From the IMG/VR virus record IMGVR_UViG_3300031718_000092, positions 1-37,510 of that record: a stretch of 37,510 nt of DNA, one strand, 5' to 3'. Every line of letters starts with the position of its first letter. The stretch's first letter is position 1. A model generated the notes under the pieces. The model searched no databases. It was not told the origin of the DNA and saw nothing but the letters and a program-made list of their open reading frames with translations. This DNA is from a virus. Of the stretch, positions 7,338 through 14,743 are shown piece after piece. The position numbers and the translations under genes were made by a program.

Positions 7338-7615
7338 CCCTCAAGGCCAAGGACGCCAAGATGGTGATGGAGGCCATGGAAATACTGCTGGTCGAGTGGG
7401 TACTCGCCAACAAGCACACCACCATCCTTCAGACCGTCGAGCCCCAGCTACGCTACGCCATGATGATGAAGTCGAACTTCGGTGACATCATGATCGGTAT
7501 TGCTCTGATGCCGGACACGGCCAAGGCTGTGCTGAAAGCAGCGGTCGAGCAGGAACAGGAACACGACAAGGACCACCCGATACTGGCGCCGGATGGCGGG
7601 AAGCTGACGAACTAG
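7334..7615 (+). CDS. Hypothetical protein, 93 aa
   Basis: Not recognised. A Met-rich helical protein (DAKMVMEAMEILLVEWVL, then YAMMMKSNFGDIMIGIALM). GTG overlaps the previous stop (GTGA). Its stop codon sits in the palindrome CTAG that also provides the stop of the convergent late gene, so both transcription units end on the same four bases. Confidence 0.55.
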   Translation: MTLKAKDAKMVMEAMEILLVEWVLANKHTTILQTVEPQLRYAMMMKSNFGDIMIGIALMPDTAKAVLKAAVEQEQEHDKDHPILAPDGGKLTN

Positions 7616-10188
7616 GGCTTCTTCTTTTTCTTCGGCAGGAACACGCCCGCCTGCGCCAGCGCCGTGTCCTCCAGGTTGCCGCCGACCTCCTGGTAGTTAG
7701 CGAACGGGTAGAACAGATTGCTCCCTACGTCCTTGCCAATGATCTTGGCCTGCTCCTTGACCGGCGGGTACTTCCCGCCCTTCTTGCGCATCTCGCGGTA
7801 GCTCTGCTCCACGTCCACGCCTGACGTGAGTACCGGGTTGATGGTCACCATGAGGCTGATGAGGCTGCTCATGGGCTTCTTGCGCTCCGCCACATCCTTG
7901 GCGCCCTGCAACACGCGGGCTTCACCGAAGCGTTCGATGCGCGCCTGGTCGTTTCCACTGGCCTTACGCAACGCCTGGTCTATCTGCGGGTAGACCACGA
8001 ACGCCATGAACATGGTCCCCATGAGCTGTGACGCCTTCTCCGGGTCACCCGTGACGGTGCCCGCCACCCGGTCCCACAGCACCCGCACCCGGTCAACGTG
8101 GTAGGGCATGAACCACGTCAGTCCCAGGTCCGAAGCGTTGGCGAAGATGTGTGACACCCGGCCGCTATAGCTGATGCGGTACTGCGGGAACGCGGTGAAC
8201 ACCTCGTCGGCGGCCTGCTCCAGCGGGATCTTCTTGGCCTGCATCCGCTCATAGATGGCCTCCATGGTGAGCATGTCCTGGGCCGGCCACACGCTGTGCA
8301 CCACGTTCTTGAGATACCAGTTGACGCCGGACTTGACCACGCCGATAGGCAGCTTGGCCTTTTCCAGCGCCGTGCGGGCCGCGGGCGTGTCCACTTCCTT
8401 GAGCAGCGATTCGACCACGGCACGGTAGGCTTCGGGCGTGACCACCCGCGCCTTCATCATGGGGTAGCCGGCCTTGACCAGATGCAGGTAGTCATCGCCT
8501 GACTGCGTGACCTCCTTGAACGCCTTGCCGAAGTTCTTAGGGAGTCCGGCCCAGACCTCGGGGTGGCCCAGCCGGGGCGTGCGCTCGGTCAGCCAGAAGT
8601 TCAACTCGTTCAACTGGTGCCACAGCGGGATGGCGAAGGTGACGTTCAGGATGGCCGAGGACATGGCGTGCAGCGCCTGAGCGCCCTTGCCGCGCTCCCC
8701 GGTGAACGCGTTGATGACCCGGGCCATGAGCGGGTGGGCGTACACGGGCTGGCCGTTCTTGTCCTTGAAGAACGGCGAGGTCAGCGGCTTGTAATCCGCC
8801 GGCCGGCTCACGTCATCGCTGTCACGGAATAGCGCCTTGTTCTCGTTCTTCACGTCCGCTAGGAACCGCTGGGTCAACTCCTTGGTCTTGACCTGTCGGT
8901 AGGTCTCAGCTATCGCCACCATGGGGTTGTGGATGTAGGTGGAGGCGCTGTGGCGCTCAATCTCGCCCACGGTCGCCTGCTTGACCTCCCATTGCTTGCC
9001 ATCCGGTCCGCGCACGACTGCGCCCACCGGGTTGTCCTTGTTGATGATCCGGGCGTCGCCCATCTCGAAGGGCTGCTTGTCCCGGAACCCCGTCATCTTG
9101 AAGGTGCGCTCGGTGAAGGGCTTGGGCTCGAAATGGACCACCATCTCGGGCGCGTCATGCCCCACCGGGACCAGCTTGAACATGGCCCGGCCCTTCTCGG
9201 ACTGGACCTTGGTGGACAGCTTGGCGGTGATGGACGGCTGGCCGTGCTTGGCGATATAGGCCGTCACCGGGCTCTCGTGTTCCTTGGAGATGCGGGGGAA
9301 GTAGCCCGGCGGGTGCCCCATCTCCTGCCGGTAGGGCTCGATGTAGTTTTTATACAACAACTCCTCATGGGGCGTCAGGGGGTAGTTGCCGGTCTCGTCC
9401 TCCATGTACTCCCGGATATGGTCTACCTCCTCGGGGGTCTTGGGGTGCCGGTCCCAGCCTTGCTGGACCCGCGTCAGGTTGTCCAGGAGAGCCTTATGCT
9501 CACCGTCAGCCTGGTAGGCCCGCTCCTCGACGTTCCTGGCGGCCTGGCGCTCAGGGCCCTCGGTGGCCTTCTTTACCGCTTCTCCCGCGGCTGCCCTGAC
9601 GGGTTTACTGACCTCATCCCGCATGAACTCCACAGGCTTGCCCGTAGACCGCCCCAAGAGGATGGCTGGCGCCCAGACGCCCATCTTGGCCGCGGCGCCC
9701 AGGAACCCCGACACGTCCGCCCCAGCGCCCTTGGTGTCCGCCCGGACAGCCTCGCCGGCCCCCTCACTAGTGCGCTCCAGAGCCGAGAAGGGCACCGCCA
9801 TGAGCTTCGCCATGGCCTTGCCGGTGTCGGTGTGAGGCAGGTAGGTCAGCTTGTCCCGGATGGCCTGGGCGCTCTCGTCGGTCACGACCACGTTGGCGAG
9901 CCCGGACAAAGCGGTCGCTCCGTAGCCGGTGAGCATGGACAGGGCGTTCTCCGCCATACCGACGCCCGTAGTGGCGACGGACTTGATGGGGTGTTCGGTG
10001 TACAGATCCTTGAGTTCGGACGCCGCCCCCTTGGTCTCGCTGACGTAGGTGGGCTTATAGCCCAGCTTGGCGTTGAACGTGTCCTTGTCCATGCCCTTGC
10101 CGTACTGGTCGTACAGTCTGCCGACCAGCACGTCGTCGGGGACGTTGGCTACAGCGGGATAGGCTTTCTTGTACTCGTCAAGGTTCAC
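7612..10188 (-). CDS. Large internal virion / DNA-ejection protein candidate, 858 aa
   Basis: The last and longest gene of the leftward late region. It starts MNLDEYKKAYPAVANVPDD, a short helical N-terminal motif often seen at the start of large phage internal proteins. Long helical stretches with a few hydrophobic patches follow (for example about 165-178), and it ends in LPKKKKKP. No catalytic motif is evident. Large proteins encoded after tail genes together with smaller Ala/Gln-rich ones are typical of podovirus ejection proteins that form a channel across the envelope. GTG overlaps the upstream stop (GTGA). Function is inferred from size, position and neighbours. Confidence 0.6.
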   Translation of the reverse strand: MNLDEYKKAYPAVANVPDDVLVGRLYDQYGKGMDKDTFNAKLGYKPTYVSETKGAASELKDLYTEHPIKSVATTGVGMAENALSMLTGYGATALSGLANVVVTDESAQAIRDKLTYLPHTDTGKAMAKLMAVPFSALERTSEGAGEAVRADTKGAGADVSGFLGAAAKMGVWAPAILLGRSTGKPVEFMRDEVSKPVRAAAGEAVKKATEGPERQAARNVEERAYQADGEHKALLDNLTRVQQGWDRHPKTPEEVDHIREYMEDETGNYPLTPHEELLYKNYIEPYRQEMGHPPGYFPRISKEHESPVTAYIAKHGQPSITAKLSTKVQSEKGRAMFKLVPVGHDAPEMVVHFEPKPFTERTFKMTGFRDKQPFEMGDARIINKDNPVGAVVRGPDGKQWEVKQATVGEIERHSASTYIHNPMVAIAETYRQVKTKELTQRFLADVKNENKALFRDSDDVSRPADYKPLTSPFFKDKNGQPVYAHPLMARVINAFTGERGKGAQALHAMSSAILNVTFAIPLWHQLNELNFWLTERTPRLGHPEVWAGLPKNFGKAFKEVTQSGDDYLHLVKAGYPMMKARVVTPEAYRAVVESLLKEVDTPAARTALEKAKLPIGVVKSGVNWYLKNVVHSVWPAQDMLTMEAIYERMQAKKIPLEQAADEVFTAFPQYRISYSGRVSHIFANASDLGLTWFMPYHVDRVRVLWDRVAGTVTGDPEKASQLMGTMFMAFVVYPQIDQALRKASGNDQARIERFGEARVLQGAKDVAERKKPMSSLISLMVTINPVLTSGVDVEQSYREMRKKGGKYPPVKEQAKIIGKDVGSNLFYPFANYQEVGGNLEDTALAQAGVFLPKKKKKP

Positions 10189-11243
10189 GGCTGCGGCGAG
10201 GCGTCACCGCCAACTTGGTAAGTGTCACCGCCTCCCAGACCCAGGAACCCGGTCTCGGTGACCGGCAGCAGCCCCTTGGACTTGGCCGTGTTATAGGTCG
10301 CCACCGCGGCGTCATGCGGGGGCGTCTTGGGGTTAGCCTGCATGTACCCGGCAGTCAGGGACGCCCAGTAGTCTTGGAACGCGGCCTTGTCGTCGTCGCT
10401 CATGCCGGACAGCAACTTATCTTTACCGGCCAGAGTGGTGAATAGCGATGACACACTGTCGCGCACCGGCTTGGACACGGTGACGGGTTTGATCTTGCCC
10501 TGGAACGAGTAGTATTCCCGGGCGAAAGTGTTGTGCGCTTTGGACAACTGCGTGAGCGTGGTCGCCATGGCCGCGTAGTCCTTGGCGTCCGTGGCGCGCT
10601 GCATACGGGCATCCTGGTAATACTTTGCCGTAGCCTGCATTAGCGCGGTCTTGCGATCCAGACTCAACTGCTGGTTGTTGATGATGTCGTGGTAGGATTG
10701 CAACTTCTCTTGGTTGAGTTTCAGCGCCTCATCAGTCTTATCCTTCCAGACCTGATACCCGGCGGCGTACTGGTCCTTCTTGCCCTGGCCGTAAGCCTTG
10801 AGCCCGCTCGCCAGCGCAGTCACGCCGGTCGCCACACCTCCCCCAGCGAAGGACGCAAGCGCGGTGAAGGCCAGCAGCAGCGGCGCAAACTTCTTTATCT
10901 CCCGCGCCTTGGCCTGGGCATCCTCACGCGGGAACGATGACACGTTCTGCATGTTGAGGATGGTCTTGTTGATTTCGTCGTTCGTAGCGTCGATGTTTGC
11001 CTGTTGATCGCTTATCGACTTACGCTGCGCCTGCAAGTCATCGCGCTCCTGCTGAGTCATCTCATCGCCCTGGTCGATAGACTTCTGGGCCTTGCTCAGT
11101 AGCGCGTTCACCTTGTCGTCGAGCGTGTCCTGGGTCTTGGCGGGTTTGGCGGGCGTAGCGCCCTTGGCAGCCGGTTTGGCGGCGGGAGCAGGCATCGCGG
11201 CGGGGGTAGCGAACGGATCAGCGAGGGTGGATGCGTCAGCCAT
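10185..11243 (-). CDS. Internal virion / ejection protein candidate, 352 aa
   Basis: The N-terminus is Ala/Pro/Lys-rich (low complexity, residues 1-40). A coiled-coil region follows (about 42-100), then a Gly/Ala-rich hydrophobic segment (FAPLLLAFTALASFAGGG, about 118-135) and long helices. The composition resembles podovirus internal core proteins that insert in membranes during DNA delivery. AGGAG precedes the ATG. It is coupled by GTGA to the 858-residue protein. No enzyme motif is seen. Confidence 0.6.
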   Translation of the reverse strand: MADASTLADPFATPAAMPAPAAKPAAKGATPAKPAKTQDTLDDKVNALLSKAQKSIDQGDEMTQQERDDLQAQRKSISDQQANIDATNDEINKTILNMQNVSSFPREDAQAKAREIKKFAPLLLAFTALASFAGGGVATGVTALASGLKAYGQGKKDQYAAGYQVWKDKTDEALKLNQEKLQSYHDIINNQQLSLDRKTALMQATAKYYQDARMQRATDAKDYAAMATTLTQLSKAHNTFAREYYSFQGKIKPVTVSKPVRDSVSSLFTTLAGKDKLLSGMSDDDKAAFQDYWASLTAGYMQANPKTPPHDAAVATYNTAKSKGLLPVTETGFLGLGGGDTYQVGGDASPQP

Positions 11244-11251
11244 ACATGCTC

Positions 11252-11746
11252 CTAGATGAGACTGCCAATAGCATTACCTAGCCCAGAAAACGCGCCTATC
11301 AGGTTAGTTTGCTGCCCCAGGGCATAATTGTCGATGGCTGCCGAAGCCGTATCTTGTATACCAAGCGCCTGCATTCCGGCAGCCAAATCGTTGTTCAAGA
11401 TGGCCTGCGTGGCTTCCTCGGTTTGCATATTCACGTTCTCATCCAGGCCGAGATTTGCGGTGGACGCGCTCTGCCCGGTTTTTGAGACGTAATCATTTAC
11501 GGCAGCCTGATTCGCTTTGGTCAGCGCATCCACTTGCGCTTGTTCGCCAGCAGATAGTTTCCCGGATGTCCATTCATTGATGAGCTGCGTCGACAACCCC
11601 TGGGCGGCATTGAATGTCTGCGATGCCGGTCCAGCCGACTTATTGGTCAAGCCGGCCGTCGGACTTGATGGGGTCGGCTTGAGGCCGAGCCCGCCGCTAC
11701 CAGTCAGATCTAGCGGGTCTAGCAAGCCGCCAAGACTGAAACTCAT
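11252..11746 (-). CDS. Small internal virion protein candidate, 164 aa
   Basis: An Ala/Gln/Ser-rich protein with a Gly-rich N-terminus (MSFSLGGLLDPLDLTGSGG) and a Gly-containing hydrophobic C-terminus (NLIGAFSGLGNAIGSLI). Such short Ala/Gln-rich proteins are common among ejection proteins of short-tailed phages. It lies between the lysozyme and the 352-residue protein. A purine-rich ribosome site (GGAAGGAA) precedes the ATG. Confidence 0.55.
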   Translation of the reverse strand: MSFSLGGLLDPLDLTGSGGLGLKPTPSSPTAGLTNKSAGPASQTFNAAQGLSTQLINEWTSGKLSAGEQAQVDALTKANQAAVNDYVSKTGQSASTANLGLDENVNMQTEEATQAILNNDLAAGMQALGIQDTASAAIDNYALGQQTNLIGAFSGLGNAIGSLI

Positions 11747-11747
11747 G

Positions 11748-12176
11748 TCATATTCCTTCCGGCCACTGGCCGGTACGCATCATCTGTGACAGTCTAGCAG
11801 ATCGGATACCTACCTGCTTGGCCCATTGGCTATCCAGCATGGCGTCTGCGGCGCCCGCGTAGTCGCTCTGCTGGAGCCTGAACCACATCTGGTGGAAGCC
11901 CGAGAGGGCATTTACGCCCATGTTGAACGCCATGTCCAGGAGGACGTTCTGGCGCACGGCGTCCAACCTCACGTAGATTGGATTCTCGGACATCGCCGCG
12001 ACGACCTTGTTGATGTCGTTGCTCAACATCAGCATGGCCTCGTCACGGCTGATGCCGTTGTCGGTCAGGTTCCGGCCGACGCCTATGGTCAGCTTGCCCA
12101 CCGTGTCGGTGTACGGCATGAACTTCATGTTTTCCTCAACGTTCAATTCTGTCGTCAGGCGTTGTATGTCAGCCAC
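11748..12176 (-). CDS. T4-type lysozyme (GH24 endolysin), 142 aa
   Basis: This enzyme cleaves the glycan strand of peptidoglycan. With the start used here, the catalytic triad of T4 lysozyme (Glu11, Asp20, Thr26) aligns with E15, D24 and T30, within the segments ELNVEENMKF and YTDTVGKLTIGVGRNL. Length is normal for the family. GTG 12176 is preferred over an upstream ATG at 12209 because AAGGAGG lies 7 nt before it. No signal peptide or anchor is seen, so release depends on a holin. Membrane proteins lie directly upstream. Confidence 0.9.
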   Translation of the reverse strand: MADIQRLTTELNVEENMKFMPYTDTVGKLTIGVGRNLTDNGISRDEAMLMLSNDINKVVAAMSENPIYVRLDAVRQNVLLDMAFNMGVNALSGFHQMWFRLQQSDYAGAADAMLDSQWAKQVGIRSARLSQMMRTGQWPEGI

Positions 12177-12189
12177 GGCAATTCCTCCT

Positions 12190-12480
12190 TCACAGATGAG
12201 CCTTGACATAGAAAAAAACAGTCAGAAGAATAAACCCAATCACTCCAATAGAGGCCCAACTCAAAACTGTCGTCCAAAATAATTGCCAGTCTATGCCTCC
12301 CTTAGCCTTTTCTCCGTATTGGTCTGGTGGGTATTGCTGAGTAAGCACGGCAACAACAGCCGTGGTTATCAGGGGAACTAATACCTTCGCCAAGGCATCT
12401 GCAAATCTAGGGCGAGACTCTTCTATAGACTTGGTGACCCGCATCTCGATAAGCTCAACATCTCTCTCATCCAGCCTCAC
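12190..12480 (-). CDS. Two-TM membrane protein, possible holin or lysis accessory, 96 aa
   Basis: The N-terminal 25 residues are charged (RLDERDVELIEMRVTKSIEE). Hydrophobic helices follow at about 30-46 (LAKVLVPLITTAVVAVL) and 69-92 (VLSWASIGVIGFILLTVFFY). It sits immediately upstream of the lysozyme and would be transcribed with it. GAGGAGG precedes GTG 12480, which overlaps the upstream stop (GTGA). Holin function is an inference from location. Confidence 0.6.
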   Translation of the reverse strand: MRLDERDVELIEMRVTKSIEESRPRFADALAKVLVPLITTAVVAVLTQQYPPDQYGEKAKGGIDWQLFWTTVLSWASIGVIGFILLTVFFYVKAHL

Positions 12481-12713
12481 GTATCCTCCTCTATGCCCAG
12501 CTTCGTGCAGATGCGGGTGATGTTGCGACCCTGCTTATCTTGCTTCCCGTCTATCTTATCCAGACGTTTCATAACTATATTGAATATAATCATGCCCAAC
12601 ACTCCAGCGAGCGTAAGGAGTACGCCGATGATTCCGAGCCAGTCTCCACTGGTCAGGCCCTCTGAAACCTGTGATGCGTCCACGGCCAGTTCCTTGTGCG
12701 AATGAACGTCCAC
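12477..12713 (-). CDS. Single-TM membrane protein with basic tail, 78 aa
   Basis: A polar N-terminus, one transmembrane helix (about 26-48, WLGIIGVLLTLAGVLGMIIF), then a basic, possibly coiled C-terminus (MKRLDKIDGKQDKQGRN). It resembles XhlA-like or Rz-like lysis accessory proteins in layout only. The start may be GTG 12713 or GTG 12683; the latter has AAGGAA at a good distance and reduces the overlap with the upstream gene. Confidence 0.55.
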   Translation of the reverse strand: MDVHSHKELAVDASQVSEGLTSGDWLGIIGVLLTLAGVLGMIIFNIVMKRLDKIDGKQDKQGRNITRICTKLGIEEDT

Positions 12714-13150
12714 GCCCGCTTCACCTGCGGTTCGACGGGGCCACTGAAATAGATCATAGTAGCCACCTGTAGTGTCTCGATTGTGGCGGCTAGGCAGAAA
12801 TAGCAGATCCCAGGGAGTTTGTTGCCGCTAGCCGCGAAACCGAAATAGGTTGCGTCTACTACTAGACCAGCGGACGACAAACAAATGAGATACCAACGTG
12901 CACGCGCTGTGGGAGCGTACCAGGCGACAGCAAGCAACGCGGCATTAGGTATCGCGTTCCACGCATACCACCAGTAATGCCAGTGCTGCGCCCTTCCGTG
13001 GAAGAACACGTAGAACGAGGCTAACGTGATCCCAAATAACATAGGTATCATTCGTGTGTCGCGGTTGTTGTTGCGCGATAGCCAGTACGCCAGCCAACAT
13101 CCTGCCCAGCATCCTAAGAACAGGTAGATGCCGAACTCTGCGTATGTCAC
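12653..13150 (-). CDS. Polytopic membrane protein, 165 aa
   Basis: Aromatic-rich integral membrane protein with four or five helices (YAEFGIYLFLGCWAGCWLAYW near the start; ICYFCLAATIETLQVATMIY near the end). GTG 13150 is chosen because it overlaps the upstream stop (GTGA); a longer frame to 13456 would run antiparallel-free but over two other coding genes and is rejected. Function is unknown. Its place in the late operon, ahead of lysis genes, suggests a membrane or superinfection role. Confidence 0.6.
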   Translation of the reverse strand: MTYAEFGIYLFLGCWAGCWLAYWLSRNNNRDTRMIPMLFGITLASFYVFFHGRAQHWHYWWYAWNAIPNAALLAVAWYAPTARARWYLICLSSAGLVVDATYFGFAASGNKLPGICYFCLAATIETLQVATMIYFSGPVEPQVKRAWTFIRTRNWPWTHHRFQRA

Positions 13151-13329
13151 TTCGGTTTGCCGTTCGTAGGCGTTCCTGACGCCGGGCGATCCGTACCCAC
13201 CTTGATTGTCGGGTCGGCCGGAGGATTTATAGTGATGGGGGCCTTCGGATTTTTCTCCAACATGGCGCGGATATGCGCCAGGGCATCTTCCAGTTCCATC
13301 TCTATTTCCGTGACTATCTTGATGCTCAT
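13147..13329 (-). CDS. Small hypothetical protein, 60 aa
   Basis: Not recognised. A helical N-terminal half (VTEIEMELEDALAHIRAML) is followed by a Pro/Thr/Gly-rich tail. The ATG overlaps the upstream stop (ATGA), and its stop overlaps the start of the membrane protein, which supports a true coupled gene. Confidence 0.55.
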   Translation of the reverse strand: MSIKIVTEIEMELEDALAHIRAMLEKNPKAPITINPPADPTIKVGTDRPASGTPTNGKPK

Positions 13330-13538
13330 GAGGCCTCCGGCGTGATGGAGATGGTGAAGTTCTTGCCGCTGTCAGCAAGGTTGGAGAACGGCAGCGTGGC
13401 GACGTCACGGCTAGTGATGCGCAGCAGCTCGTCGTCACCGCACAGCGTTCCATCATCCTTGATGCGGGCTGCGGTCATGGTGTAAAGCGGTTTGCCACCA
13501 TTGAGCGGAGCTTCGATGTGGACGACTTTGAATTTCAT
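13326..13538 (-). CDS. Small hypothetical protein, 70 aa
   Basis: Not recognised. A mostly beta-strand protein starting MKFKVVHIEAPL. It begins one base after the lipoprotein stop and is coupled to the next gene by ATGA. Probably late-expressed. Confidence 0.55.
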   Translation of the reverse strand: MKFKVVHIEAPLNGGKPLYTMTAARIKDDGTLCGDDELLRITSRDVATLPFSNLADSGKNFTISITPEAS

Positions 13539-13539
13539 G

Positions 13540-14331
13540 TTACGGTCCTATTGAGGTTGAAGAAAACGGCCCAGACGGGATGCCGGATGTGGCCTGAACA
13601 TTTTGTGTCAGCTCGAACGCCGCGGGATAATTGTTCGGACCCCCGACGATTTTTACACAGGGGGGTGGCGAACCTATGGCCGAGGAAGGCGCGTCCACTT
13701 CTGAATTTGCGAACTCCGCAACTGAAGTTTCACCCGCTGGTAACATGAGATAGTCTGACGCATCGGTGTCGCCTATAGCCCCGACACCAAATACGACGCC
13801 CTGTGTTACATTGGCCTGAGATAGTCCGGCGGCAAGCACGGTGAACGCCGGCCCAGAGCAGTCAGAACTCTCGAAGAATATCGCCGATGGGAACCCAGCG
13901 GAGTTGTTTCCGGAACCATCTGCTGCGGAAATGAACAGATAGTTTGTCGACGAGATGCCAACCTGCTGGGTCATGCCAATGACCGATCCACTTGTGGGGC
14001 CAAGGAACGTCCCCACTATTGTTGGTGCGGTACTCGTAGCGGGGGTCGCCGCTAGCGTAACGCCATAGGTCCGCATTCCAACTGAGTGCGCAACGACACC
14101 ACTACTTGTGATGATGAGGTTATGGGGGACTTCCGCCTGTAGTGTCGACACGGCAGAAGATAGGGACGCGATCTTGGCGTTTAAGGGCGCCACCGCTGAC
14201 GCGATGTCAGCTAGCACCTGGGCGTCTGTATCGCCACTTGGTCCGGCGGAGCTTGATCCGCCGCAGGCCCACAGAAACAACGCTGCCGAGAGCGCCAGTA
14301 GAGCGACGAGAGGATTCCTTTTCATGCTCAT
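13540..14331 (-). CDS. Phage-encoded lipoprotein, 263 aa
   Basis: A basic N-terminus (MSMKRN), a hydrophobic h-region (LVALLALSAALFLW) and a lipobox ending at Cys23 (LWAC) form a type II signal peptide, so the mature protein would be lipid-anchored in the periplasm or outer membrane. A short coiled coil (about 35-70) and a long Ser/Thr/Gly-rich beta region follow. It lies directly after the fibre block. Surface lipoproteins encoded by phages often block superinfection by masking receptors, which is a possibility here. Translation may begin at ATG 14331 or two codons later, where GGAG is better spaced. Confidence 0.7.
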   Translation of the reverse strand: MSMKRNPLVALLALSAALFLWACGGSSSAGPSGDTDAQVLADIASAVAPLNAKIASLSSAVSTLQAEVPHNLIITSSGVVAHSVGMRTYGVTLAATPATSTAPTIVGTFLGPTSGSVIGMTQQVGISSTNYLFISAADGSGNNSAGFPSAIFFESSDCSGPAFTVLAAGLSQANVTQGVVFGVGAIGDTDASDYLMLPAGETSVAEFANSEVDAPSSAIGSPPPCVKIVGGPNNYPAAFELTQNVQATSGIPSGPFSSTSIGP

Positions 14332-14735
14332 ACTCCAGTTGTTACAGGATGTTTACCTACCGAAGCGCCACCGGCGTCGGCCTTCGCCACGACATCCGCA
14401 TTGATTATAGCCTGACTCGGGGCGCCCAGCCCAGCGCAATCTGAGCACAAATCGACCCTGATTTTCGGAAGATTCGTGATAACCCCGTGGCTCCCCACCA
14501 AGGCGCAGATGGCGTCCAACTGGGCCTCGGCCATGGCTTTATCCATATCGTTCTTGGGGGCCTCAATACGCTGCATCAGGGCCACGATAATGGTCGCCAC
14601 ATGCTTCCAGCCAAAGGCCACGTATTCAGGGCCGTCTGCCGTGGGCTGGACTGTGTGTTGCCGACTCCGCTCGGAGTCGTTGATGATGAAATGCCCCTGG
14701 ATGGGGGAATCGCTATGCCGTATCTGGACTTCCAT
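14328..14735 (-). CDS. Hypothetical protein, 135 aa
   Basis: Not recognised. The middle (about 50-85) is helical, and a CSDC pair at about 96-99 follows. GAGGTGA precedes the ATG. It sits between the tail fibre and lipoprotein genes, and its stop overlaps the lipoprotein start (ATGA). It could be a fibre chaperone by position, without sequence support. Confidence 0.55.
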   Translation of the reverse strand: MEVQIRHSDSPIQGHFIINDSERSRQHTVQPTADGPEYVAFGWKHVATIIVALMQRIEAPKNDMDKAMAEAQLDAICALVGSHGVITNLPKIRVDLCSDCAGLGAPSQAIINADVVAKADAGGASVGKHPVTTGV

Positions 14736-14743
14736 ACTTCACC

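Noticed and set aside
8929-10221. 430-aa rightward frame opposite the large late gene
   Set aside because: Antisense shadow of the 858-aa protein in GC-rich DNA; His/Gly/Leu/Val-rich without domains.
12653-13456. Long form (267 aa) of the membrane protein
   Set aside because: Its first 100 residues overlie two coupled genes in another frame; GTG 13150 with a GTGA overlap is better.
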